Origin: an uncultured Acidobacteriota bacterium
GTDB lineage: Bacteria; Acidobacteriota; Vicinamibacteria; Vicinamibacterales; UBA2999
Assembly (NCBI GenBank): GCA_902826515.1
Contig: CADEFD010000039.1
Location: 1-39,621, forward strand
Length of the DNA stretch: 39,621 bases
Reading direction: 5' to 3'
Notes under the pieces: generated by a model
Database searches by the model: none
The model's input: the letters and a program-made list of their open reading frames with translations, nothing else
What the model was told of the DNA's origin: nothing
Translations under genes and position numbers: made by a program
Shown: one piece after another, positions 1 through 8,275 of the stretch
Position numbering within the stretch: the stretch's first letter is position 1
Layout: each line of letters begins with the position of its first letter

Positions 1-2
1 GC

Positions 3-3000
3 CTCGACGGCGACGAGCCGCGGCAGGTCCGCTTCCTGCGCGCCTACAGCAACTATCTCACGCCGAAACTCGGCCTCTTCAGCGGCGACACGTGGGCGGC
101 GGTGGGCACGGTGACCCGCAACCTCGCCATCACGCTCACCCTGCTCAGCATCAGCCTGCTGGCCGTGCTCTACGTGCCATGGGCAATCCATCGCACCTAC
201 CAGACGTGGATGGCCATCGCGCTCGCCGGCGGCCCCGACCTGACACGCCTGCTCGTCGTGGCGCTGGCGCTGCTCGTCGTGGCGTTTGCCACCAGCGCGT
301 CGAACATGGCGCGGCCGCTCGCCGACGGCACGTGGGAAACCGATGCCCGCGACTGGACGCCGCGCTGGCGGGTGCAGGCGCAGGTCGTCCTGCCGATCCT
401 CGTCGCCATGGCGATCCTCGCCGCGATCGTCGACCGGCTGCCGGCCGGCGATGACGCCGGGTTCTGGCCGATCGTGGCCGCCGGTAACGCCTACGCGCTC
501 GTGTGGGCGACCGGGCTCGGCGTGGCCCACCTGTCGAAGCTGCTGACCGCGCGGATGCACCGCGGCGGCGTGCAGACCCTGCAGGCGCCGGCCACGACCG
601 ACTGGCGCAAGGCGCTCAAAGCCTGGCTGCAGCTCACCGGCTGCGCGCTGCCGGCCGGGATTGCCGGGGCGTGGGTGGCCGTGACCTTCTCGACGCCGCT
701 CGCGTGGACGGACGCCGTCGAGCTGCGCATGCCGATCCTGGTGCTGAGCTTCTTCATCGCCATCACCGCCCACATCGGTCTGGCGGGTGAGCTGCTGTCC
801 GAGGAGACGCGCGAGTGGTGGGCGCGTGTCGGCGGCCAGGTGCTGCTCGGCACGCTCATGCTGTCAGGTCTGGTGTTCATCGCCGTCTACGCGCCGCCGC
901 TCGTCGATCGCCTGACCGGCAATCTCGATCCCTCGGGCACGTCGAAGAAGGTGCTGGCGCTGCTCTGGGCCGCCATCACCGGGTCGGGCATCGCCGCCGG
1001 CCGATCGAGCAAGACCTCCGACGGCACCGGGGTGTCGTGGCTCGAACGCCTCGGCGGCATCGCGCCGATGGTGTTCGTCGCGGGGTACCTCCTGATCCTG
1101 GCCGCTCTGCTCGTCGAGATCAGCAGACCTGTCGGAGCCACCGAAGCGTATCTGGGCATGGTGTTCTTCAGCGGCCTGGCGTGGCTGTTGTCGCGGCGCG
1201 CCGATCTCAACGAGTTCTCGCTGCATGCGCTCTACCGGAACCGGCTCGTGCGCTGTTATCTGGGCGCCTCGAACGCCAACCGCAAGGCGCATCCGTTCCA
1301 CGGCTTCGATCCGAACGACGACCTGCCGCTCGCCTGGCGCGGCGACCCGGCGGGCGCGGCGTGCCGGCCGTACCCGATCTTCAACGCCGCCATCAATCTC
1401 GTCGGCGGCAGGAACCTCGCCTGGCAGCAGCGCAAAGCGGCGTCGTTCGTGTTCACGCCGGATGTGTGCGGCTACGAGTACCGCGTGGACGAGCAGACCG
1501 ATCGTGGCAGCGCCGCCGAAGCCGCGGCCGACGGCGAGCCGCCGCCCTCGCCGGTGATGAGCGCCTATTCGCGCACGGCCGACCACGCCGGCACTCCGCT
1601 GACGGTGGGCCTCGCCGTCGCCACCTCCGGCGCCGCGGCCTCGCCCAACATGGGCTACCACTCGTCGCCCACGCTGGCCTTCCTGATGACGGTCTTCAAC
1701 GTGCGGCTCGGCTGGTGGCTGCGCAATCCGCGCTTCGACTCGAGCTGGACGCTGGCCCGCAAGCGCCTGTCGCTCAACGAACTCGTGAGCGAGCTGCTCG
1801 GCCTCACGACCGACGAACGCGATTTCGTGTACCTCTCGGACGGCGGCCACTTCGAGAACCTCGGCGTCTACGAGCTGGTGCGCCGGCGCTGCCCGTGCAT
1901 CATCGTGAGCGACGCCGGCCAGGACGGCGGCCACACCTTCGACGACCTCGGAAACGCGGTGGAGAAGTGCCGCGCCGACTTCGGCATCGATATCGACATC
2001 GACGTCGCCGAGCTGCGGCCCGTGGGGCTCGCCAGCCGTTCGCACTGCGCCGTCGGCACGATCCACTACGAACAGGCCGACCGCACGCAGGCGCCGGGCA
2101 CCATCGTCTATCTCAAGAGTTCGCTGACCGGCGACGAGCCGAGCGACGTGCTCCGCTATGCGGCGCTCCATCCGGAGTTCCCGCACCAGTCCACGTCCGA
2201 CCAGTTCTTCGACGAGTCGCAGTTCGAAAGTTACCGCGCGCTCGGCTATCACATCGGCCGCGAGGTGTTCGACGTGGTGCGGGCGCGGCCCGGCGCGTCG
2301 ATGACGCCGGCCGAGATGTTCCGCCTGCTGCGCCAGCGATGGACGCCCTCGGCGCCGGCGCCGGCCGACGGCATCGAGCGCTTCTCGCGCGCGCTCAACA
2401 CCATCTGGTCGTCGGTGCGGTCGAACGACGCGCTCCGGTTCCTCGACGGGCAGATCTTCCCCGAGTGGGCGAGCCTCATGGCCACCGGCAGCCAGATCGA
2501 TCTGCTGGTGCCGGAAGGGCAGGCGTCGCCGCGCGTGAACTACTGGCTGCCCGAACGCGAGGAGGAACGCCGCGCCGGCTTCTACGTGTGCGTCGAGATG
2601 CTGCAGCTCATGGAGGACGTCTACCTCGAGCTCGGCCTCGACGAACATCACGATCACATCGACAACCGCGGCTGGATGAACCTGTTCCAGCACTGGACGT
2701 GGTCGGGCATGTTCTGCGCGACGTGGGCGGTCACCGCCGCCACCTACGATCCGCGCTTCCAGCGCTTCTGCGCCGAACGCCTGGATCTCACGCCCGGGCG
2801 CGTGCGCGCGCCGGCCCTCAGCGGCGCCGGCAGCGGCCGGCGTCTGCCCGATCGGGCCACGTGGCAGGCGTGGGACGACGCGCGGCGCACGGCCGAACGC
2901 TACGCCTGGCAGGATCCGTCACTCGGCCTCAATTTCTGGGAAGCCGAACTCGTGGCGCACTTCCTCGACGAGATGGCCGAGGAGGGCGCGCTCACGCTGC

Positions 3001-3344
3001 ACCCGATCCGCGTCGTCGTCACGAGTCCGCGCCGCGAAGACGGGCATCCGTTCGAGTTCACCTGCGGCTACATGATCCTGCGCGATGCCGGCCGCGAGAC
3101 GGCGACGCTCGTGCACATGCGCGTGCAGAACCACCTGCGCAAGATGGGCGTGGCAGCCACGGCGCTGCGCGAGCTCTCGCAGGGCGGGCCCGGCCGTCCG
3201 CGGCTCACCGTGCACGTGGCGGCGGAAGATCCGGGCACGAAGTCGGTGTCGTGGGACGAGGCGTTGCCGCGCCGCGACGCCGCGCTCCGGATCGCGCGCT
3301 GGATCACCGCCTTCGACGACGTCCGGCGGCGGGCCGGCGGCTAG
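3..3344 (+). CDS. patatin-like phospholipase domain membrane protein, 3' part (5' end outside window)
   Basis: The frame is open from the left edge, giving about 1113 residues. About ten hydrophobic segments fill residues 40-400. A patatin C-terminal half follows, recognised by NLVGGRNLAWQQRKA, a conserved PNMGYHSSP block and YLSDGGHFENLGVYELVRRR. The Asp of SDGG (about residue 613 of the visible part) is the expected second member of the Ser-Asp dyad. The nucleophile Ser (GxSxG) and oxyanion loop should lie upstream, outside the window. Known relatives are large membrane proteins with a split patatin fold and are predicted lipid acyl hydrolases. After the patatin part, about 400 further residues contain a WMNLFQHWTWSGMF stretch. 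Their last 100 residues (CGYMILRD...VQNHLRKMGVAATAL) faintly recall a GNAT acyl-CoA loop, but that is speculative. The stop shares CTAG with the convergent downstream gene. Confidence 0.85.
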   Translation, partial: LDGDEPRQVRFLRAYSNYLTPKLGLFSGDTWAAVGTVTRNLAITLTLLSISLLAVLYVPWAIHRTYQTWMAIALAGGPDLTRLLVVALALLVVAFATSASNMARPLADGTWETDARDWTPRWRVQAQVVLPILVAMAILAAIVDRLPAGDDAGFWPIVAAGNAYALVWATGLGVAHLSKLLTARMHRGGVQTLQAPATTDWRKALKAWLQLTGCALPAGIAGAWVAVTFSTPLAWTDAVELRMPILVLSFFIAITAHIGLAGELLSEETREWWARVGGQVLLGTLMLSGLVFIAVYAPPLVDRLTGNLDPSGTSKKVLALLWAAITGSGIAAGRSSKTSDGTGVSWLERLGGIAPMVFVAGYLLILAALLVEISRPVGATEAYLGMVFFSGLAWLLSRRADLNEFSLHALYRNRLVRCYLGASNANRKAHPFHGFDPNDDLPLAWRGDPAGAACRPYPIFNAAINLVGGRNLAWQQRKAASFVFTPDVCGYEYRVDEQTDRGSAAEAAADGEPPPSPVMSAYSRTADHAGTPLTVGLAVATSGAAASPNMGYHSSPTLAFLMTVFNVRLGWWLRNPRFDSSWTLARKRLSLNELVSELLGLTTDERDFVYLSDGGHFENLGVYELVRRRCPCIIVSDAGQDGGHTFDDLGNAVEKCRADFGIDIDIDVAELRPVGLASRSHCAVGTIHYEQADRTQAPGTIVYLKSSLTGDEPSDVLRYAALHPEFPHQSTSDQFFDESQFESYRALGYHIGREVFDVVRARPGASMTPAEMFRLLRQRWTPSAPAPADGIERFSRALNTIWSSVRSNDALRFLDGQIFPEWASLMATGSQIDLLVPEGQASPRVNYWLPEREEERRAGFYVCVEMLQLMEDVYLELGLDEHHDHIDNRGWMNLFQHWTWSGMFCATWAVTAATYDPRFQRFCAERLDLTPGRVRAPALSGAGSGRRLPDRATWQAWDDARRTAERYAWQDPSLGLNFWEAELVAHFLDEMAEEGALTLHPIRVVVTSPRREDGHPFEFTCGYMILRDAGRETATLVHMRVQNHLRKMGVAATALRELSQGGPGRPRLTVHVAAEDPGTKSVSWDEALPRRDAALRIARWITAFDDVRRRAGG

Positions 3345-4570
3345 CGCGGTCCGGCGGCGGCGCGGGCCGCGGGCGCGGCAAAAGCGGCGGCCACGTCGTG
3401 CGCGAGTGCTGTCGTGTCCGCGTACGACGTGTTCGACGTGACCGCGACGACGAGGCGCAGGTCCGGATAGGTGACGAGCGAGGCCACACGTCCGCCGAGG
3501 ACGGTGCCGCGCCGGCCCACCATGCGAGTCCCGGCGCCGGCGAGGGTCACCGTGCCCAGATCCCAGCCACGGCCGAAGCCGGTGGGCTGGCCGGAGCTGA
3601 GCAGCACCGGCCCCTGGAGGCGCGCCACGGTCGCGGGCCGCAGGAGCGCGCCGCCCTGCATCGCAAGACCGAACCGCACGAGATCCGACGGCGTCGAGAC
3701 GAAGGCCGCCGCGCCGGCGTAACACGACAGGTCGATGTCGCGCATCGGGTCGGGCCCGTACTTCGGGTCCGCCGCGAACCGCGGGAAGTAGGGCGCGGCG
3801 CGCTCTCCCTGCGAGCCGGCGGCCGTGTCGGCCGTCGTGTCGTCCATGCCGAGCGGCTCGAAGACCTGCTTGCGCATCACGCGCAGGAACGGCTCGCCGG
3901 CCGCGGCCTCCACCGCCGCGCTCACGAGGATCCACCCGTAGCTCGAGCCGCGATACTCCGTGCCCGGGGCGAAGCGCAGGTCGTCTTCGGCGAACACCGG
4001 CACGGCGTCCAGCGGACGCTCGCAGTGCCGCTCGTAGAACGGGCCTTCATCGCCGTCGTCGTTGCCCACCCCGGCCACGTTCGCCATGAGCTGCCCGAGC
4101 GTGACGGGCTGGGCCTTGCGCGGATAGGCCGGCACGTAGGCCTGGATCGGCTCGTCGAGCGCGAGCGTCCCGCGTTCGAGGAGCAGACCGACGGCTGCCG
4201 AGGTGAGCGCGGTGGACGCCGTGCCGATGCGGAACCGCGTCTCGGGGGTGACCGGCGTGTGCCGTTCCAGGTCAGCCCAACCGAACCCCTCCGCCCACAC
4301 CACCTCGCCGTCCACGCCCACGGCCACCGACACGCCCGGCAGGTTGCCGGCGCTCACCGCCGCCCGCGCGATCTGACGGCCCTGCACGGCCACTTCCGCC
4401 CACGCCGCCGCCGGCACGCCGCGGGTGACGGACGGCACGTCCTGGGCGATCGGGTGCAGGGGCACGGCGGTGGCGGTCACGTAGCCCCACAGGGTGAACC
4501 CCGCCGCCGCCACCAGGCAGATGCCCACCACAAGCAGTCCCACCCAGGTCTCGAACCGGTTCGTCAGCAC
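3341..4570 (-). CDS. LACTB-like serine beta-lactamase-fold protein, probably catalytically inactive
   Basis: 409 residues. One N-terminal membrane segment (residues 10-30) is followed by a class C beta-lactamase/LACTB-type domain. The overall family pattern is clear: LPGVSVAVGVDGEVVWAEGFG, LDEPIQAYVPAYP, FEPLGMDDT and a C-terminal YPDLRLVVAVTSN. The catalytic motifs are degraded. Where relatives have FRIGSVSK, this protein has FRIGTAST (residues 113-120), so both the nucleophile Ser and the Lys of SxxK are Thr. The YxN-equivalent Tyr is Gly208, and the HxG position reads RRG at 353-355. The start is a GTG preceded by GGGAGG with a 4-nt gap. It lies 120 nt downstream of the orphan permease gene on the same strand, with a hairpin between them. 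A scaffold, binding or regulatory role is possible. The fold assignment is firm and the loss of activity is inferred. Confidence 0.85.
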   Translation of the reverse strand: MLTNRFETWVGLLVVGICLVAAAGFTLWGYVTATAVPLHPIAQDVPSVTRGVPAAAWAEVAVQGRQIARAAVSAGNLPGVSVAVGVDGEVVWAEGFGWADLERHTPVTPETRFRIGTASTALTSAAVGLLLERGTLALDEPIQAYVPAYPRKAQPVTLGQLMANVAGVGNDDGDEGPFYERHCERPLDAVPVFAEDDLRFAPGTEYRGSSYGWILVSAAVEAAAGEPFLRVMRKQVFEPLGMDDTTADTAAGSQGERAAPYFPRFAADPKYGPDPMRDIDLSCYAGAAAFVSTPSDLVRFGLAMQGGALLRPATVARLQGPVLLSSGQPTGFGRGWDLGTVTLAGAGTRMVGRRGTVLGGRVASLVTYPDLRLVVAVTSNTSYADTTALAHDVAAAFAAPAARAAAGPR

Positions 4571-4620
4571 GTATCCTCCCTTCCACGCCGGAGCGTGGCC
4601 GGGTGGAAGGATGGCCCGGC

Positions 4621-4647
4621 CGCCCGCGTCAGGTCTTCACGCGGGCG
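4621..4647 (-). terminator. GC-rich hairpin between permease and LACTB-like genes
   Basis: CGCCCGCGT (4621-4629) and ACGCGGGCG (4639-4647) form a perfect 9-bp stem around a 9-nt loop, 43 nt after the permease stop. No T-tract follows, so it may be a processing or stabilising hairpin rather than a true intrinsic terminator. Confidence 0.35.
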
Positions 4648-4689
4648 TGAGCGTTTCGTGAGATCCCGGTGAGGGGGGCATTGCACCAC

Positions 4690-7335
4690 TTACTCGGCGC
4701 GCAACGCGCCGGCGGTATCGAGGTGCGAGGCGCGCCACGCCGGCACGACACAGGCGAGGGCGCCGGTCACGAGCAGCAGCCCGGCCGCGCCGGCCAGCGC
4801 CGCCGGGCCGGCCGGCCGCACGTCGAAGAGCAGGCCGCCCAGCATGCGCAACACGACGAGCCCGCCCACGAGGCCCAGGCCGAGGCCCGCGATGACCGGC
4901 CGCATGCCGTTCGCGAACACCATCCGGCGGATGGCGCCGGCGTGGGCGCCGAGCGCGAGCCGGATGCCGATCTCGAGGCGCCGCTGCGCCACGGAGACAC
5001 TGAGCGCGCCGTAGAGGCCCACCGCCGCGAGCAGGAGCGCGGTGGCCGCGAAGGCGCCGAGCGCCGAGGCGACGAACCGCCGCGATGCCGTGGTGCCGGC
5101 GAGTACCTCGTCGAAGGCGCGGACGTCGGTGACCGGCTGGGCGGGATCGACCTCCCGCACCGCGCCGCGCACGGCTGCCGCGAGCGCGGTGGGCGGACCT
5201 GATGTGCGCACGACGAGTGTCATGTAGGTCTCGGGCCAGGCCCACTGCGCCTGCGGCACGTAGACCTGCGGGCCGACGGGCCGATCGAGGCCGCGATGCC
5301 GCACGTCGCCGACGATGCCCACGATCGTTCGCGGCTGGCCGCCGGGGCCGCCGAGAATCACCTGCTGCCCGAGCGGATCGTCGCCGTCGAAGAGCGTCTC
5401 GGCCGCGGTGCGGTTGATGACCGCCACGGGCGACGCGCCGATGCCGTCGCCGTCGTCGAGCAGGCGTCCGCGCAGTACGGGCAGGTCGAGCGCGCGGAAG
5501 TAGTCGCCGGTCACGGCGAAGCGGTCGGCCACCGGAGCATCGGCGGGATTGGCCGTGAGCCGCCCCACGATGTGGAACCCGATGCCGTCGATGTTGCGGC
5601 TGAGCGGCAGCACGGTCGTGGCCGCGGCCGCCTCCACGCCTGGCAGCGCCCGCACCCGCGACAGCACGTCGTCGTAGAAGGCCACGGCCGTGCGGATCTG
5701 GCGGGGCGTATCGCCCTCGCGGAACCGTTCGCCGCCGGCCCACAACGTCATGGTGAGCACGTTGGCCGTGCGCACGCCGGGTTCGACGGCCAGCAGGCGG
5801 AGGATACTCTGCGCGAGCACGGCCGACGTTGCCAGCAGCACCGCCGCCATGGCCACGTTGGCGGCCACGATGGCGGCGCGGGTGCGCCACATGGCGGCGC
5901 CGCCCGAGCGCCGGCCGGCGCCGCGGAGGTCGTCGGTGGCCGCGCGGCGCCCCAGGTGCCGCAGCGGCACCAGTCCGAAGACCACCGCGCTGCCGAGCGC
6001 CAGCAGCAGCGCGACGCCCACGGCGCGGCTGTCGAGCGCGAGCGTCTCCAGGCGCGGCAGCTCCGCAGGCCCGCTCGCCGCCACCACGCGCACCACGGCC
6101 CATGCCGGCACGAGTCCGGCGAGCGCGCCGACACCCGAGAGCAACACGGCTTCGGTCAGCAGTTGCCGCGCCAGCCGCGATCGGGTCACGCCGAGTGCCG
6201 CGCGCACGGCCACCTCTCCGGATCGTTCACTCGCGCGCAGGATCAGCAGGCTCGCGACATTGGCACAGGCCACGAGGAACAGCAGCGCCACGCCGCCGCC
6301 GAGCAGCAGCAGCGCGGGACGCACCGGTCCGAGGAACAGGTCCGCGAGTGTCTGCACACGCGCGCCGGGATGGCTGTAGTCACTCGGGTGTTCGGCGGCC
6401 ATGGCGCGGTAGATCCCGCTCAGCTCCGCTTCCGCCGCGGCCTGGGGCACGCCGTCTGCGAGGCGGCCGACGACCACGAGATGCCGGCACGTGCGGCACG
6501 CGAAGCTCGCGGCCGGGTCGTAGCCGAGCGGCACCCACAACGCGGCATCACCGTACAGCCTCGACGCCACGAGGTCGTCGAAACCCGCGGGCATCACGCC
6601 CACCACCGTGAATGCCTCGCCGCTCAGGTCGATGACCCGCCCGGCAATGGCCGGATCGGCCCGGAAGCGGCGGCGCCAGAGGTCGTCGCTCAGGATCACG
6701 ACGCGGCGCGCGGCGCCGGGCCGGTCTTCCGCCGCCGTGAACGCGCGGCCGATGGCCGGCGCCACACCAATCATCGGAAAGTAGTCCGCCGAGACGCGCA
6801 TCGCGTTGACCCGCTCCGCGTCCTGGCCCTCGCCCGTGAAGGTGGCCGTGGACTGCGTCGCCGCCGCCAGATGGCTGAGGCTGCGGGCGCGCGTCTTCAG
6901 ATCCACGAACGACAGGTAGCCGGTGTTGCCGCCGCGGCCGTCGGCGGTGGTTTCCCCGACGAACACCAGCCGTCCGGCGTCGTGATAGTCGAGCGGCGCG
7001 AGCAGCACGCCGTCGATCACCGTGAACATCGCCACACTCGCGCCGATGCCGAGCGCCACCGTGCCCACGGCCGCCAGGGTGTGGGCGGGCCGGCTCAGCA
7101 TGCCGCGCAGCGCCACGCGCACGTCGCGCCCGAGGATGTCGAGGTGTTCGCGCGGCGCCGCCGTCAGCACGTCGGCCGCGGTGGCGCACCAGAGCGACCA
7201 CATGGCGCCGCGCCGTCCGGTCTCGCGCGCTTCACGCGCCTCCGCCTGGAAGGTGGCCTCGGCATCGCGGGCGTAGCCGTCGCGGAATTCGGCCGGCAGC
7301 AGCCGCAGCAGCAGGCGAAAGATGCGGCGACCCAT
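4690..7335 (-). CDS. ADOP-type orphan ABC permease (MacB/FtsX-like)
   Basis: 881 residues from the ATG at 7335. A GTG one codon earlier is also possible. An N-terminal helical segment (LLRLLPAEFRDGYARD) is typical of the acidobacterial duplicated orphan permease family. It is followed by two MacB-type periplasmic core plus FtsX modules. The first starts near residue 75 (SRPAHTLAAVGTVALGIGASV) and has the usual PLDYHDAGRLVFV and GRAFTAAEDRPGA blocks. The second repeats the layout and ends in LEIGIRLALGAHAGAIRRMV. No ATPase gene is adjacent, which is the family's defining oddity. Substrate is unknown; relatives are thought to act in efflux or envelope stress, but that is not shown. The TGATG overlap with padR implies translational coupling and control by that repressor. 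Confidence 0.92.
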   Translation of the reverse strand: MGRRIFRLLLRLLPAEFRDGYARDAEATFQAEAREARETGRRGAMWSLWCATAADVLTAAPREHLDILGRDVRVALRGMLSRPAHTLAAVGTVALGIGASVAMFTVIDGVLLAPLDYHDAGRLVFVGETTADGRGGNTGYLSFVDLKTRARSLSHLAAATQSTATFTGEGQDAERVNAMRVSADYFPMIGVAPAIGRAFTAAEDRPGAARRVVILSDDLWRRRFRADPAIAGRVIDLSGEAFTVVGVMPAGFDDLVASRLYGDAALWVPLGYDPAASFACRTCRHLVVVGRLADGVPQAAAEAELSGIYRAMAAEHPSDYSHPGARVQTLADLFLGPVRPALLLLGGGVALLFLVACANVASLLILRASERSGEVAVRAALGVTRSRLARQLLTEAVLLSGVGALAGLVPAWAVVRVVAASGPAELPRLETLALDSRAVGVALLLALGSAVVFGLVPLRHLGRRAATDDLRGAGRRSGGAAMWRTRAAIVAANVAMAAVLLATSAVLAQSILRLLAVEPGVRTANVLTMTLWAGGERFREGDTPRQIRTAVAFYDDVLSRVRALPGVEAAAATTVLPLSRNIDGIGFHIVGRLTANPADAPVADRFAVTGDYFRALDLPVLRGRLLDDGDGIGASPVAVINRTAAETLFDGDDPLGQQVILGGPGGQPRTIVGIVGDVRHRGLDRPVGPQVYVPQAQWAWPETYMTLVVRTSGPPTALAAAVRGAVREVDPAQPVTDVRAFDEVLAGTTASRRFVASALGAFAATALLLAAVGLYGALSVSVAQRRLEIGIRLALGAHAGAIRRMVFANGMRPVIAGLGLGLVGGLVVLRMLGGLLFDVRPAGPAALAGAAGLLLVTGALACVVPAWRASHLDTAGALRAE

Positions 7336-7682
7336 CACGCCGTCCCCAGCTTCGCCCGGGCCTGCGCCAGCGTGTCGGCCATGCGGCGCGTCTCAGCCAC
7401 GGCCACCGCGCGCCCGCGGTCGGTGAGGCGGTAGTAGCGGCGGCGGTCGTCGTCGAGCGCCGGGTCGGGCCGCGCGTCCGATTCGGCGATGAGGCCGTCG
7501 TCGACGAACCGGCGAATCACCGAATAGAGCGTCGCGGCGCGCAGCCGCACCTGGCCATCGGTGCGGCGCGCCACTTCCTTGATGACGGCATACCCATGTT
7601 TCTCGCCATCGGCGAGCGCGACGAGCACCTGGAACATCGCGGGGGTGAGCGGCAGGAACGGCGACGGATCGAATCGCTTCAT
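7335..7682 (-). CDS. PadR family transcriptional regulator
   Basis: 115 residues from the ATG at 7682. The product is a small winged-helix repressor with the family blocks FQVLVALADGEKHGYAVIKEV, LRAATLYSVIRRFVDDGLI and a DDDRRRYYRLTDRGR beta-wing. A GTG three codons upstream is in frame but would lie within the promoter. The ATG sits 9 nt after a -10-like CATAGT and has no Shine-Dalgarno, which suggests a leaderless message. Its stop overlaps the permease start, so the two form a two-gene operon. PadR-plus-orphan-permease pairs are common in Acidobacteriota. An inverted repeat over the promoter suggests autoregulation. Confidence 0.93.
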   Translation of the reverse strand: MKRFDPSPFLPLTPAMFQVLVALADGEKHGYAVIKEVARRTDGQVRLRAATLYSVIRRFVDDGLIAESDARPDPALDDDRRRYYRLTDRGRAVAVAETRRMADTLAQARAKLGTA

Positions 7683-7691
7683 GAGTGTCAC

Positions 7692-7719
7692 ACTATGACC
7701 ATCGATGGCATAGTTGCAA
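7692..7719 (-). promoter_or_regulatory. padR-permease promoter with PadR-like operator
   Basis: On the minus strand TTGCAA (7719-7714) and CATAGT (7697-7692) are spaced 16 nt. ACTATG (7692-7697) and CATAGT (7709-7714) form perfect inverted arms around an inner palindrome, CCATCGATGG (7699-7708). Overlap of the dyad with the -10 and spacer fits repression by the downstream PadR. The operator assignment is inference. Confidence 0.6.
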
Positions 7720-7800
7720 GCACGACGGCACCGCCTGCCGCAACTCGCGGGGACGAGTCGCGGGGTGGCTGGCGGCGGCGTCAGATCGGGGACGTGCGGC

Positions 7801-8211
7801 CTAGGGGGCCTTGCCGGCCGCCTTGTCCATCAGGGCGAAGGGCAGCACGCCGATGTTCAGGAACGGGTTCAGTTGCGCACCGGCCTTCGTGAGGCGTTCG
7901 GACGTGGCCTGATGCCCGTTCTGCGCGGCCCAGTCGGCGGCGCTCGCGCCGGCGGCGTCCTTCGCATTGGGGCGGGCGCCCTTGTCGAGCAGCACCTGCA
8001 CGACGGCGTCGTGCCCGGAATAGGCCGCGAACATGAGCGGCGTGATCCGCGCCTCGGCATGGCCGAGATTCGCGTCGGCGCCGCTCGCAAGCAGCGCCGT
8101 GACCTGGGCGGCGTCGCCCCGGGCGGCGGCCCGCATCAGGGGCGACAACCCGTCGGCATCCACCGCCGGCTGGGTCAGCGCGAGAGCGAAGAGCGCGAGC
8201 AGCACACCCAT
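7801..8211 (-). CDS. small secreted ankyrin-repeat protein
   Basis: 136 residues from the ATG at 8211; an in-frame GTG at 8220 is the alternative. A signal peptide (GVLLALFALALTQPAVDA) leads into three ankyrin repeats: one starting DGLSPLMRAAARGD, a second RITPLMFAAYSGHD, and a degenerate third ASAADWAAQNGH. Ankyrin repeats mediate protein binding, and the partner is unknown. No Shine-Dalgarno is visible, and a TAGGAT box lies 9 nt upstream of the ATG. The gene is divergent from the cytochrome c gene at 8271, with only about 60 nt between them. Confidence 0.82.
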   Translation of the reverse strand: MGVLLALFALALTQPAVDADGLSPLMRAAARGDAAQVTALLASGADANLGHAEARITPLMFAAYSGHDAVVQVLLDKGARPNAKDAAGASAADWAAQNGHQATSERLTKAGAQLNPFLNIGVLPFALMDKAAGKAP

Positions 8212-8220
8212 CGTGCCCAC

Positions 8221-8226
8221 ATCCTA
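8221..8226 (-). promoter_or_regulatory. -10 box for the ankyrin gene (leaderless type)
   Basis: TAGGAT on the minus strand lies 9 nt before the ATG at 8211. No convincing -35 is present. It is one of several TANNNT boxes placed 5-9 nt from start codons in this window. Confidence 0.4.
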
Positions 8227-8269
8227 CACCCGCGCCGCGCCACCGCTGGCCGGCGATTGGCGCGAGGCG

Positions 8270-8275
8270 TATGAT
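8270..8275 (+). promoter_or_regulatory. possible -10 box overlapping the annotated ATG
   Basis: TATGAT overlaps the tandem ATGATG at 8271-8276 and lies 7 nt upstream of an in-frame GTG at 8283. If it is the -10 element, the message is leaderless and translation begins at the GTG. Confidence 0.35.

Noticed and set aside
815..4672. Plus-strand open frame of about 1285 codons spanning the patatin-like gene and the LACTB-like gene
   Set aside because: It gives Arg/Pro/Ala-rich noise, while both real genes have conserved family blocks in other frames.
5296..7434. Long plus-strand open frame opposite the orphan permease
   Set aside because: Its translation is His/Arg/Gly-rich with no family features, and the minus-strand permease is unambiguous.
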